Positions 11,973 to 23,870 of a stretch of 64,000 nucleotides of DNA are shown here, piece after piece; position 1 is the first letter of the stretch, and every line of letters starts with the position of its first letter. Source of the stretch: Lactifluus volemus (Eukaryota > Basidiomycota > Agaricomycetes > Russulales > Russulaceae). The translations under genes and the position numbers were made by a program. The DNA is taken from contig WTXI01000001.1 of NCBI GenBank assembly GCA_022376515.1, positions 1,364,001 through 1,428,000 on the forward strand, read 5' to 3'. The notes beneath the pieces were generated by a model. That model searched no databases, was not told the DNA's origin, and saw only the letters and a list, made by a program, of their open reading frames with translations.

Positions 11973-14502
11973 ATGGCTTCCTCCGAGAAAGTTGAATCTG
12001 CCAAGAGCAGAGATATAGGCCGTGATATCGTCAACCCCGCTGGGGGCCGTTCAAACTATTTGACGTCAGACCAGGGTGTAAAAGTCTCTGACACGGATAA
12101 TTGGTGAGCTACTGAGCAAAGAGGGCGTGGGCGTAGCGTTCTCATCAAAGTCACGTAGGTTGAAAATATCGGACGGTACCCATGTCGGGCCGCTGCTTCT
12201 GGAGGATCATCTAGCGCGCGAGAAGATCATGCGCTTTGACCATGAGCGCATTCCAGAGCGTGTCGTGCACGCCCGTGGCACGGGTGCCTATGGTCATTTC
12301 AAAGTTTATGATGATCGAGCATCCAAGTACACTTACGCCCCTGTCTTGACTGATCCGTCACGTACCACGCCGGTGTTTGTACGTTTCAGCACAGTCCAGG
12401 GTTCTCGTGGTAGTGCGGTATGTGGGACGTGTTCGAAATTTTTCCGCATTGAAACAAGTGTATTGTTATAGGACACCGTTCGAGACGTCCGTGGTTTTGC
12501 GACGAAATTTTACACTCAGGAAGGAAACTGGGACTTGGTCGGCAACGATATCCCTGTTTTCTTTATACAGGAGTCGATCAAATTTCCTGACATTATTCAT
12601 GCCGTCAAGCCTGAGCCTCACAATGAAGTGCCGCAAGGCCAGTCGGCGCACAACAATTTTTGGGACATGGTTGGCCTGCAACCAGAGTGTAAAGTCGAGC
12701 ACTGCTTTGAAATCACCGCACTTGGCTCACATTCTTTATCTTACTAGCGGCCCACATGGTCATGTGGGTCATGTCAGACCGCGGGATCCCGCGGTCGCTA
12801 AGGATGATGCAGGGATTCGGTGTTAACACGTATACTCTCCATACACTTGGCGGAGAGCAGTTCTTTGTTAAATTCCATTGGATCCCCGAGTTAGGGGTTC
12901 ATAGCTTGGTCTGGGACGAAGCTCTCAAGATTTCGGGCCAAGATCCCGGTAGGTTTTCACGTTGAAAACACTTCAGAACGGGTCTCATGAGAATTATCTT
13001 GGCATAGATTTCCATCGGAAAGATCTGTATGAGGCCATAGAAAATGGAGCATTTCCGAAATGGAAGTTTTGCATCCAAGTCATTCCAGCGTCGAAGGAAC
13101 ATGACTTCGATTTTGACGTTCTTGACGCCACCAAAATATGGCCGGAAGAAGTTGTGCCCCTTGAAGAGATCGGCGAGCTGGTTTTGAATCGGAGGCCAGA
13201 AGAATTCTTCCCCGAAGTTGAGCAAGTCGCGTTCTGTACGGCCAATGTGGTGCCCGGAATCGGATTTAGCGACGATCCGCTCCTTCAGGGTCGTAACTTT
13301 TCGTATTTGGACACGCAGATTTCTCGTCTCGGTGTGAATTGGCAGGAGGTGCGTTTATCGTATCAGATTTGACCCCAAAAGGTGACCCTCGATAGCTTCC
13401 GGTCAATCGACCTGTTTGCCCAGTTTTGAACAACCAACGTGACGGTCAGATGAGAAGTCGGATCACTTCCGGTACGGTCAATTACTGGCCCAATCGAAAG
13501 AAAGTGTTCCCGCCCGTTGCCCCAAAGGAGGGTGGTTATCATACGTAAGTTTCTCCGTCAAATTGACTACTAATTCTATGGCCAACTCGGCTCTAGATAT
13601 CCCTCGAAAGTTCAAGGCATCAAGCAACGCATTCGCGGGTCCAAGTTCCAAGAGCACTATAATCAGCCCCAGCTCTTTTTCAATCGCTCTCCCCTTACGA
13701 GAAAAAGCATCTTATTGACGCCATCTCTTTCGAGCTCGATCACTGCGACGACCCAATCGTATATCAAACTTATACACAAGTTTTGAATCGCATCGATTTC
13801 GAGATGGCTAAAAACGTCGCAAGGAACGTCGGCAGCACCATACCTAACGAACCGGACAGGGAAAATCATGGGAAATCTAGCCCATCACTCTCACAGCTAT
13901 ATTATGAGCCCAAGGTGCCAACTATTGTCGAAAGGCGTATTGCTATCCTCGTTGAAGATGGTTTCGACCTGGAAGAGGTAACAGTTGTCCGTAACGCCCT
14001 GAAGAGTGCAAAGGCTAGGACTTTCATCATTGGGCCGCGCCGCGGACAAGTCTATCCCTCGGGGGAGCATGCTGACGCGAAGGGGGGAATCAAGGCTGAC
14101 CATCACTTTGAAGGTCAACGCTCGACGCTATTTGATGCTCTCTACATCCCTTCTGGTGGCCGACACATTGATGCACTTGCCAAGAATGGTCGAGTTGTGC
14201 AGTATGTCAGGGAAGCTTTTGGTCACTGCAAGGCGATAGGCGCTGTGGGCTATGCTGTCGAATTCTTGCGAGAGGTCGTCAATCTTCCTGGGGTCGAGTT
14301 TCAGCATGGAGACAGTGCGGACGTGACGTCTTCCTATGGGGTTATCACCACTGGCAAAATCAAGTTCAAGTCTGTTGCTACCGATAAACTGGAGATTAAA
14401 CCTGGCTCGAAAGACTTTACGGTCGAGTTTGCATATGCGACAAGTCGTCATCGCTGGTACGAAAGGGAGATGGATGGTTTGACGTCTCGGGTTGCCTATT
14501 GA
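11973..14502 (+). CDS. Large-subunit monofunctional haem catalase with C-terminal DJ-1/PfpI-like domain
   Basis: Decomposes hydrogen peroxide. From the ATG at 11973 ([12 protein letters not shown]) the exons give the clade-2 catalase core: [20 protein letters not shown], the catalytic His in [15 protein letters not shown], the active-site Asn in [27 protein letters not shown], and the haem-ligand Tyr in [15 protein letters not shown]. The C-terminal approx. 190 residues ([17 protein letters not shown] to the end) form the flavodoxin/DJ-1-like domain found only in large catalases. Introns about 12103-12157, 12419-12471, 12690-12746, 12950-13006, 13349-13395 and 13544-13595. One base appears missing near 13684 (between QLFFN and [15 protein letters not shown]), probably TT read as T. 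Total length about 720 residues matches the family. No N-terminal signal peptide or obvious C-terminal SKL. Oxidative-stress control is suggested by the promoter entry. Confidence 0.95.
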
Positions 14503-14671
14503 ATCGACGAAAAAAAAAGGGGGGAAGGGGTGTCTCACAAGTCTGGGTGTATAAATAAGCACGCGGAGCGAAGCTTGTTAGCGTATATTGTGCTAGTAGT
14601 CACAACAAATCAAAAGACAACGAAAGTAGCCAAAGAAATAGCTGCGCGTCGCCGGCTAATAGCAAATCACG

Positions 14672-15867
14672 ATGGATGTGAGTGACTTGCATCCTCAAGA
14701 TGATTACTCCCATCGGTTTTTCATTTGGCACGAATGGATACAAGTATGAGCTTGCCTCACTCTCGAGCTTTACGCTGACCATCCCAGGCAAACGGCCCTC
14801 TGACGGCGCAGAATGTCTTTGACTACTTTGCGAGCTCAATGTTCTATGATAAACAAAGCAACAATCAAGTGCTGCGTATGCAGACGATGCACACCGGCAT
14901 GCCTATAAGTAACGAGGCGGAGGAGCTCAAGTGGGTGACTCTTGCTTTCTGAGATCGGTTCGATGGAAATTTGCCCAGACGTTTCGTCGGTGTCGAGTTT
15001 GCGGTTGTACATGCTCAACCACCTTCTCTGTTCATCATCCACAAACGAGAGCGTGTTTCCCCCGAAGAGAGTAAGCCTTGACTTCACGCCTCCCCTCTCG
15101 AGACCCGGGGTTTCTGACATGTGTGGCTTTAACAGCGCGTCCATTGCAAGCGTACTTTATCATCAACAACAGGATATATCAGTCTCCCGACATGTACACC
15201 GTTTTGTCCAATAGATTGGCGAGACCTCCAATTCAATCTTTTGTTACTGACTACTGACGTGGCTTTAATTTAGTTGACATCGCTCTACTCTCTCGAGTCG
15301 TCGCTGGACATCCTACGCAGGTATAAGCCCGATTATACCCCAAGGACAGGATTTGCTTGGCCCATCGCGACGGAAACGGAGAAGCCTGGCGAGGCCCACA
15401 AAAAGCAGTTGCGGCGGACGATCCAACGTCATCCTTACCCGACGCAGACCCTGACCTGGTCAAAAAACTGAAAAGGAAAAGGCCCTCACGCACCCCAAGA
15501 AGCAACAAAACACGACGCTACTTTTGAACGCGATGCGCACCACGGCAGCTCACCCTTTTCAACTCTTTCACGAGAGAGCGGCGACGACGACCACGACGAC
15601 GACCACTGCACCTTCGGACGCCGTTGCGTCTGAAGGGCAGCGATCTTCTGTGACCCCCGTGCCAGCATCGATACCTTCCTCGCAGTCCCCCGCGTCTCAG
15701 ACATTTGGTCCGTCCGCATCTCAGGACTCGACCAAAGGCGCGGCTGCCTCCGTCAAACGGAAAAAGAAGCGTACGTCTCGCGTCCAATTTTCGAATTATC
15801 GCGACCTGTCCTAGATTGACCAGTTTCAACAGGAGCGTCAGTTCTCGTACCAGCACCACCGACTTGA
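14672..15867 (+). CDS. MED6: Mediator of RNA polymerase II transcription subunit 6
   Basis: Head-module subunit of Mediator. The model starts MDVSDLHPQDDYSHRFFIWH and carries the family blocks LTAQNVFDYFASSMFYDKQS, VLRMQTMH, FAVVHAQPPSLFIIHKRERV, PLQAYFIINNRIYQSPDMYT and SLYSLESSLDILRRYKPDY. Introns about 14730-14787, 14932-14980, 15072-15135 and 15219-15273, the last with a GC-AG border (donor GCGAGA); a final intron near 15770-15832 leads to the end ASVLVPAPPT. Two one-base losses are needed, near 15368 (WPIA to DGNGEAWRGPQK) and near 15470 (DLVKKL to EKEKALTHPKKQQ); after both, the frame runs into LLLNAMRTTAAH and a Thr/Ser-rich tail with a KRKKK basic patch. Without this correction the protein would stop at about 15471. 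Convergent with AP-3 sigma. Confidence 0.92.
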
Positions 15868-15984
15868 TCGTTGGCCGGGCAGTTCCATACAAAGAATTCT
15901 TAGGCGTTTGGCTACTGGGCGAATGTGATGGATTTGTATCTCGCGTAGCAACTCGTACAAATAGCTGTATAATATGGTAACCGT

Positions 15985-16849
15985 TACCGTGCCCCTACGC
16001 CCGTGAGCTTGCCAGTCAACCATCCTAGAGGGGTTTGCAAGCCGGTATTCCTTGGCCCCACACCGCCAACACCAAGAGCGAGTGGGTTCGCTGAAGCAAA
16101 AGATTGTTTCCTCGCCGTTGCAGCTCGGTGAACTAGATGAGCGAAGATGAATGAGCGATCTCAGATAGACGAGAAGCCAAGACAAAAACTCTGGCCGGTG
16201 AGGTGTCCATCCACGGCAAAACAGTGCACGATAGAACTCACCCGAGCCGTCGATCTCGTCGAGGTTTGTTTCGAGCACCAAGCCGCCTTGAATGACTTCA
16301 GACAAGATGTGGTGGACCTGCGCACACACACACACATGAGATATCTCAATATGAAGAGAGAGAGGTCCGCACCTCATCAAAGTGGAATACCAAGTCAAGC
16401 TCGCATACATTCTCGAATGCTCGATCAAGTGCTTCTACAAAAACCTAATCCCTTTTTATATCAGAAAATGGCGAATATCTAGGGCAGAGCTACTTACCTG
16501 AATGAGATCCAATATCCCGAGTTCACTCTCGGACAAGTCCACAACGAAGACAAAGTGGAGGGTGGCATAGCTGCGGTACACAACGCGTAACTTCTCGTCG
16601 TCATCTTTCGGGCCAAGTAAATCGTCCAGCTCTGGTGCTTCGAGAAAATTGCATGAGCTAGGGGACCGAGTGCTGATCAACGAATATATCTTTGCGACTA
16701 TGGTTTGTGCCGAGCGGTGGATGGGCGTGTAGAACTTTGTAAGACGAGGAACGCCGCTTGTATTGACTGAGAATCGAGGCAGCGGTGATTCAATGAGAGA
16801 ATAAGCTCAGAGAGCTATTTAACGCACAGATGATAACAGAGTGAATCAT
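15985..16849 (-). CDS. APS3: AP-3 adaptor complex subunit sigma
   Basis: Small longin-fold chain of the AP-3 complex that sorts cargo from Golgi or endosomes to the vacuole. The spliced protein begins MIHSVIIFNTSGVPRLTKFY, continues ...YSLISTRSPSSCNFLE, then RVVYRSYATLHFVFVVDLSE, SELGILDLIQ|VFVEALDRAFENV, CELDLVFHFDEVHHILSEVI and GGLVLETNLDEIDGS. Position-specific features (NFLE, YRxYATLxFVF, DEVHHIL) separate AP-3 sigma from AP-1/2 sigma. The C-terminal extension ends LGWLTGKLTGVGAR, as in other fungal AP-3 sigma chains. Introns at about 16785-16838, 16445-16500, 16318-16370 and 16140-16240; the third ends in a TGTGTGTGTG tract before its AG. No frameshift. Confidence 0.92.
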
Positions 16850-16924
16850 ATTGGATCTTCTCAAGAAAGCTGTCGTTGCTCTACTTCATTGCATACAGTA
16901 AGGTTAGGGTCATTTCTACGTCCT

Positions 16925-19900
16925 TCAAGACTCGTCTCTTGGCAGAGCCCAACCGGGTTGCAGCCTCCCTGCCAAATTACTGACTGGTCCAGATAACCCA
17001 GCTTGGCTCTTGAAGCTCTCCAAAAAGTTCTTGATCAAATTATAGTCGATACCGCCCTCAGCATCCAATTCAAGCTCTTCATCTTCATCGTGCTCGAGCG
17101 CAGCCCTTAGTTCGGCGTCCATCGCCGTCTCGATGTCTACATCTTGCGCACGTTCCTTGCCCTTCCCTTTGCCCTCGGGGGAGGGGCCTAGAGAACTAGT
17201 CGGCGCTTTTTCTGATCGCAAGCGAGCGAGCTCTTCATCCATGGCTTGCATCACTGACTCAAACGAGTCTAAATTAGGGTTGCTTCCAGTTCGAGATACC
17301 GCAGCCGGGTGGCGGGGTCCTGATTCAGCCGTGGCTGCTGTTTGGGCAAGATTCTTCAACACGGGAGGGTGGCTTTCCTCCGCGACGTAAGTAGGGACGA
17401 ATGCTAACATGGCAAGGCGTGAATTGGAGACAGCGCGCAGGATACGAAAGACTCACCACCCCTCTCCTTGCGTTCACGTAAGATCTGCTGCCAGTGCTCG
17501 TCGGATATGCCGAGAGTTTGCCTGGAAAACTCCAAGAATTCTTCCTCCTCTTCAGCCATGTCCACCTCAACTTCGCCCACTAGCTGGGGTTCATCTTCAT
17601 CATCTTCATCATCTTCATCATCGTCTGCTAGCTCGTTCTCTTCGCCCGAGTCATCGTCCGAGTCCACTCCCTCATAATGGTCACGAGTGAGTATGGGCGC
17701 CCGCACAGGTCTGGATGGAGCAAAAGGTGGGCCCGACTCCGTTGTCAGACCCTCGCTCTCTACTCCCGCGAGCTCGTCTACGTGCTTTGTAGGGGCTATG
17801 CGTTGTGAGCGGTCGTAAAAAGATGCAGGCATTCGACCATATTCAGATGGTTCAATACCAGGTACCAGTTTCTCCATGGCATCCTGACGGGCAGCGTTTG
17901 CAGATTCCTCATTATCATCAGAATCAACCTCTGAACCTGAGAACCCCTCGTCGCTGAAATCGCTTGCATCTCCGCTTGAAGATTTTTCACTGAGGAGGTC
18001 CGTCATCGTCCGTGATGATAGGAGAAATTGCACGACTGACTCTTCGAACAATGCCCCTTCGACATCTCCTTTCCCAGAAACAAATGCATCGACTTTGTTC
18101 GCTAAATCTTGGAGTTTTTCCACTTGACCTTTAGTTATACTATTATCCGTATCTTCCGAATCCGGAAGGGGATCAACTTCCATCCCATGGCCTGCGCTCG
18201 GGCCATTGTGACCCATTTTTTCTTGCAATGCACTATCAAAGTCCTCAGCGTGGACCGTAAGCCAGTCATCAGGATCCTCGATATCTTGTGACGGTTCAAG
18301 ATCTTTAGCCTTGGCAATGGCAACGTTTACTTGAGAGGCAAACGAAGGGCGAGATGCGTCACTTCAAGCAAGGACTTTAGCCAACCTTTACGGCACGTTC
18401 AACTATATAGGAGCTTACTCCTCCCTTCGGCTCTGAAGAAATACCTCCAACGCCTTGATTTCAAGTTCGTTCCAGAGCTGTGACCCTTCAATCTCACCGC
18501 GGAAATAACCTGCTGCCTGAATACTCCTGACATATTCGGTGTATTCAGGATCACGCTGAAGAGCGTCCTTGCGGGCCTGAGTCTGTCCATTGGTTTTTCA
18601 AACTTTGCGGATATTCAAACCCACTGCACACTCACAGCCGTGTTCAAGTTGCGCAGGCTAGTGTCGGGTATGTCGCCGCGTGTGCCAACTTCCTGATAGA
18701 GCATCTCGAAGCCGCAGGACTAGATTGTTCTTAACGTGAAAGGGGAATACTCGAGAGAAGACAACACTTACTATCTTGAGGCCCAGATCCCTCCATCTCC
18801 ACTCAGGAGTCCCTTCTTTTTCTTGCCAGCGTCCAAATACTTTTGGCGGGTAAAACCTCTGACCAGCCAACTGTGCGTAGGCAGTCCGCGTCAGCCGAAC
18901 GATCTGCAGAAGACATGGTTGTGGAGGAAAGCGAGTCATCTTGTGTGCTGACTGGGTGTTCGGTAAGTGGTTGGTTACATATAATCAAATCATCCTCACT
19001 CGTAGCTGTGCAGCGTCTCGCGTATAAAATGTCTCGGCAGCCCTCTGAACTAGTGCAGGATTGACGGAAAGAGCCTTGACAATATCAACAGGTAAATATG
19101 CTTTTGCGTTGTGGACATGATGCGGCAGATTTTTCGGATATCTTTCAACGTAAACATAAATGTTAGCAAAAAAAAAAGGAACGTCAAACATCCGACCTTT
19201 CAATCCTCTGCCATACCGTCTGTTCTACACACCCAGGTGTCTGTGTTTCAACTGATGTATCTCGGACAAGATTCAGGGCATCCGAGATGCTAAGAAAAGC
19301 TTCTGTCGTGTTATATCTTCGTCGTCTATAGAAGGATTAACATGGCGCCCTCTGCTAGAGGACGGGGATACGTGTGAGAGGGGGATGAGGTGAAGATGGG
19401 ATTTGTAGATCCAGACCTACATAGTCGCGTTTAGGCCGTCTATGATGTCAGGAACTCGGAGAGGGTGCGCACCCTGTTCTCGACAACAGAGGGAGTCACC
19501 CATGAGGGTAGAGTGTCAGCAGCCTCGATCAGCAAAAATTCTCCATCAGAGTCGCGTACGCTAGACAGGATAACAGAATTAGAAAGCCGAGAAATGCATC
19601 AAAGTCGACGTTACCTGATGGCAAAATCCCACCTCGCGCTAACCTCGCGCAGTAGCCATACGACACACCACTCGTCATCTATGCAGTCTCCAACCCTCAT
19701 CCTACCCTCAATAAACCAGCCTGGTTCGTCGCTATTCTGGACCACTTTGACTTGAAAAGTATCGCGATGCCATAAGAAATCTGTTAGGAGGGTCTCCACG
19801 AAATTTTGAATAGACAATGCCATGGCTGTTACGGAGGTCCTGTCCGAAGATGAATCTTGAGGATACAATGCATAGTAGAGTGTATCTTCTGCGATAGAGG

Positions 19901-19925
19901 GCGGGCGATTGAACAGAGCCTGCAT
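16925..19925 (-). CDS. Ecdysoneless/SGT1 (Ecd) family protein
   Basis: Conserved eukaryotic Ecd family, linked in animals to cell cycle and to Prp8/splicing and in yeasts to transcription of glycolytic genes. The start at 19925 gives MQALFNRPPSIAEDTLYYAL, then FVETLLTDFLWHRDTFQVKV, GRMRVGDCIDDEWCVVWLL, WIYKSHLHLIPLSHV, AYLPVDIVKALSVNPALVQ, FYTRDAAQLR, RMTRFPPQP-type and FGRWQEKEGTPEWRWRDLGL blocks. An acidic middle (DDWLTVHAEDFDSALQEKMG, long Asp/Glu runs encoded by a CATCTT repeat at about 17593-17625) and the C-terminal IDYNLIKNFLESFKSQAGLS block follow, ending NLAGRLQPGWALPRD. About nine short introns. One base seems missing near 19303 (DDEDITRQ to EAFLSISDALNLV). Divergent from the V-ATPase F gene with about 85 bp between start codons. 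Confidence 0.9.
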
Positions 19926-20010
19926 GATCAAGACGATGCCGGTACAATTTCCCACGCCATGGTCATTCGGTCGAGCTCGAAAAGGGAGTCATGCAGTGAT
20001 TCACTTGGAC

Positions 20011-20573
20011 ATGGCGACTAGTAACCCATCCAAAGACCGAGTTCTATTGGCAGTTATTGGAGATGAAGTATGTCATCACTTCAGAGCATATCCTCGCGCG
20101 CGACCACCATCTATTGTAGGACACTATCACGGGACTTCTGCTAGCCGGTATTGGTCAAGTTACGGAGGCAAGAAGAATTTCACCATCGTTGAATCTAGTG
20201 CGTAATTCCTTAGAATGTGGCTTTCAGCCGCAAATGTCCCACAGAAACCGAGGTTCATAGTATCGAAACCGCATTCAGCGAGTTCACTCAACGTGAAGAT
20301 ATCGCTATCCTGCTCATCAATCAGCATGTATGCATACCCGATTTCTCTGTTGCAATTCAACTGTCTCATTTGAGCCAGATCGCGGAGAGAATACGGCCCA
20401 CTGTTGACAAATATCAGCAAGCCTTTCCGGCGTTGCTCGAGATACCGTCAAAGGATCACCCGTACGGTCGGTGCCCGACTCTAATCCAATCCATAACACC
20501 CCATTGATAATGCTACACAGATCCGTCCAAGGATTCTATCCTGAAACGCGTGCAGAAACTTTTTGGCGAATGA
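20011..20573 (+). CDS. VMA7: V-type proton ATPase subunit F
   Basis: V1-sector stalk subunit of the vacuolar proton pump. Exons give [92 protein letters not shown] and [20 protein letters not shown], ending QKLFGE, the expected family length of about 120 residues. Introns about 20068-20117, 20197-20245, 20327-20375 and 20464-20518. One base is missing near 20166 (GQVTE to GGKKNFTI), most simply GGG read as GG. No other gene is visible between its stop and the TIM21 stop. Confidence 0.93.
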
Positions 20574-20854
20574 ATGCACACCAGAGTTCACAGACGCGAC
20601 AGTCACTCAGATTATGAATACCTTGTTCCGTTCATTTACGACGTTTCGGTTCATACTGAACGTATGGTGGTTAATCATAGCGTAGTAATACCAGAGCTAA
20701 TACATGCAGAGATACATGCAGAGATGTCAGCGTATGTCCCATCTCACAACTGGTTCATTCTCTCTAACACCGTTTGTGCGCTCAATGAATATGCGCAAGG
20801 GGTTTCGACTTTGCGAGTCTGTTAAAGTCAATAGATAGGTGCACTCAGTTACGT

Positions 20855-22133
20855 TCACTGATTCAACCTACTTGGGATATCAATAAGAATATACCGAAAG
20901 ACAAAATATCCAGATCCGTCCTGAAGTGTCCAAAGCGTTTAAATATGTAATGCCCAGGAAGACTTGCTAGACACTTACCCGGATAAGATCAGCATGGACT
21001 TCTCCTTCTTGCCACACCCTACCATGCCCAGCATCGAAAGGTCCCTCATGCAATCCATCCCTGTTTCCTCCTTTCAATGACCCGAATAAACCGGTGACAC
21101 TACTCCAGAAACCACGTCCAGTGTCTGATGGTAATCCCTGTTTCTGAGGCTCCGGCAAGACGACTTGTGAAGATACTGGTTTTGGAGAGGCGGGGTCTCC
21201 AGAGAGGAATCTGAAGAGATTCTTTGCAGATTCACTTGTCTCCCGAGTATGGTGTACCACCCAGTCCTGTGCTTCCTGCCAAGAGAGCTCTGGGAGACTC
21301 ATTACGATATTCTTTACCCACGTTGACGTGGACTCGAGATACGAGGCCTCTTGATCCAGCGAATGGGGATCGGCTTGAACATAGAAATTCAGGAGCATGT
21401 GTTCGCGGCCACCTGAGTCGTATACAATCTGTGAGGATACGTGTCGATTTCGGTGTCGGGGTCGGTGGATGGAAGGTGGATTGTTATGGAAGACCAATGA
21501 ACCGGGTAGGTATTTCGCCACCTACACCATATTTTTCTTCAGGATGTCAAAGGGTAAGTTACAAGGTTACACACCCGTGGTGAAGACTTTATACGCTGGC
21601 ACGCCTCATTATATAACACGGTGGGAGAGTTCTTTGAGAAGAGTTCCGACGTCAAGGCGTAGGCAAGCACGGCCGTCAGACCAGCCCCGAACAGGATGAC
21701 TGTAAAATTGGTCGTACGAGCAGTCGCTCGTATAGCTAAAATGGCATTGGAGGATTCTCGAAAAGTTCATCACCACGATGACAGAGCCGGGGGACTGACC
21801 TTTGTCTTTTGGACTAAGCTCTGACCACTTCTTCGCCGTTCCATTGTCAAATGATGGTCGGGAGAGACCAAGCTGGAATGGTCCAACTGAGTCGTCCCTC
21901 CTGAAATCTCTTTCCTTCTGGTCGAGAGCTTGGGAGAGAAGAGATGATGAGCCTACGCTACCGGGTTGTTGATATATCGGGGGGTCACCATGAGTCGCGT
22001 AGTGTCGAGACGAGAACTTAACCGCGGCGAGAATGAGAGTACGCCTTTTGTACGGACATGCATGGGGGATTAGAGACTCCCTGAGAACAGCGCGTGAAGC
22101 GCAAAAAGGCATGCCAGTCAGCGACTTATACAT
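20855..22133 (-). CDS. TIM21: Mitochondrial inner-membrane import subunit TIM21
   Basis: TIM23-complex component that binds TOM22 in the intermembrane space. The N-terminus (MYKSLTGMPFCASRAVLRES; an alternative ATG at 22112) is basic and hydroxylated like a mitochondrial targeting peptide. Then come KKWSELSPKDK, ARTTNFTVILFGAGLTAVLA as the TM segment, ELFSKNSPTVLYNEACQRIK and the conserved core VAKYLPGSLVFHNNPPS, RPRHRNRHVSSQ, GREHMLLNFYVQ. The end reads DLIRDGSGYFVFRYILIDIP. Introns about 21738-21802, 21545-21590 and 20920-20980. Frame intact. A loop between the core and the last exon (about residues 230-310) is longer than in yeast. Confidence 0.9.
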
Positions 22134-22254
22134 TCAACGTTCTCAAAGTTAGGACAAGCAGGACGCGCGGGTGACTACGGGCCGGAGAAGTCCATTGGGA
22201 AAAAAAGCATTATAAAGCTATCCTTCTAATCTATGGATGTATACATAAAACAGT

Positions 22255-23796
22255 TCATGCAACGGTTCCCCTCCGAAGCCTCTTGTAGAGTCCAATGATG
22301 ATATCGTTTGCAGTGAGCGTTATTATCCTTGCACAAATGTTTGCGTATGCCAAGACATAATAAAGGGAGACTCACGTATGAGGCGCTATTCGCAGAAAGT
22401 GTGCGGTCGAACCTGCAATGACACCGGTTAGTTCCTGGAAATGGAAACGGTGTTTTATGCACAATACCTTTATATAGAGCAAGGGGACCTTCGGTTGTTA
22501 TGGTTTTCCAAAGACAGTCTAAGGGGTTCTTATACAGTTTGCCAACGGTCTTGCCGTTTGCAAGTTGCGTCGTCGGTTGGTTGTACATCCTTGTCAAGGC
22601 CTACTGCAAATTTAGCTTGGTGACAGACCACAAGGTATGGACTAACTGTGTCAGCTGGTTGCATCATAACCAACTATTTTCTTTGTTAACGGTATTAAGC
22701 ATAGAAAGGCACCACTCACGACGCAGACGCCTGAGACAGAACTGCTCGCGAGGTATGTCCATATGCTGTGGGCTGGGAGAACGCCTCTTGACACCAGTTG
22801 GTTTTTGGTCCAGTTATAGGTTGGTAGTTGAACCTGTGTGAATGAATTAGGGACCCCTCTAGGATGAGAATGGCATGTCCAGACAGAAGATCCCATCGAC
22901 GTTCTGAGGATAGCGGCATCAACACCTCTTACAAGACCGCGGAAGCGTTCTCGTCGGTATATTGTCTTGAGAGCATCCCATGAACTCTTGTAATAATGTT
23001 GTGTCCCCACGGGTAATGCGGGCGAATAAGCCTGCGGGCCAATACATATAAATAGTCAACATTGAAAAAGAATGCTCACCTGCATCCGTGCCTTAACCAG
23101 AAAGAGGGGGTTACCGAGAACAGCTTGAGGGAAAGAGATTAATTCCAGTGCACGACATGATGGATTGACAAGACAACCTCCCACTGCACCGCTAGCCATG
23201 CCAGCGCAAACGGAGGTAGCGGCACTCTGTTCCTCTGCACTCAATCCAACAAGTTGGTTCGTTGACCTACGAATAGGTTCGTAGAATCCTGGGACATAGC
23301 AAGGTATGGAAGGTATGTAATCAAGCAAGTGTGGACAGTCATACCAAGCCGGGACCCATTAAGAAGAATCTACGAAGAGTGAGCGTCACAAGTCATCTGA
23401 GAGAGGGTCTCAAATACACACTTGATATGCATACTACATAGCAAAGTTTCCTCAAAAATATACCAATATACCAACAGTATGAATTGCCAAAACTTACAGC
23501 CGCAGGGAGACCGCGCTGAATGCCTCTGATACCTTCATTTCTCCAAGTTTTGGCAAAGACATCGAACACATTTCTGTAGACTTTTTCACCGCCGCCTTTT
23601 ACGAGCTCACCCTGTAGCTGCAACCTTGTCTTAGCTACCTCCGCAGGATTTGAAAAGGTTACCTAAACAGATAGTCAGTGAGTTGATGAAAATGTCTCTG
23701 GCAACTCACAGCAACACATGCTGCGACACCACCAAGCAGGAAACCTTCCGTAGTAGAAAGAGGGCGGGGGATGGTCGGTTTAGACCTTGTGGCCAT
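22255..23796 (-). CDS. Mitochondrial carrier, OAC1/SLC25A34-35 type
   Basis: Six-TM solute carrier of the mitochondrial inner membrane; subfamily suggests oxaloacetate/sulfate or related anion transport. Three carrier repeats are visible, each with a Px[DE]xx[KR]-like motif: SNPAEVAKTRLQLQG in repeat 1, GNPLFLVKARMQ in repeat 2, and MQPADTALTRMYNQ in repeat 3; RMYNQ is typical of the OAC1/SLC25A34-35 branch. Start MATRSKPTIPRPLSTTEGFL at 23796; end IIIGLYKRLRRGTVA. About nine very short introns, several inside TM-coding parts; all join without frame loss. Divergent from the nexin gene, start codons 75 bp apart. Substrate assignment is inference from subfamily. Confidence 0.88.
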
Positions 23797-23870
23797 AGCA
23801 AACCAAGTTGGCACGCGACCGACCTTACGTATATGCGCGTAAGGACGCGTTTGGGGGAACGTCGCCTTAG

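Noticed and set aside
1598..14502. A secondary-metabolite cluster built on the dioxygenase, zinc-finger factor and catalase
   Set aside because: No synthase, P450, transporter or terpene cyclase lies nearby, and the genes between are housekeeping or membrane genes.
17468..17677. Poly-serine frame on the plus strand within the Ecd gene
   Set aside because: It is the complement of the CATCTT repeat coding Asp/Glu runs on the minus strand.
20574..20825. Open frame after the V-ATPase F stop
   Set aside because: Begins immediately after the true stop, has no domain, and lies in a convergent 3' gap.
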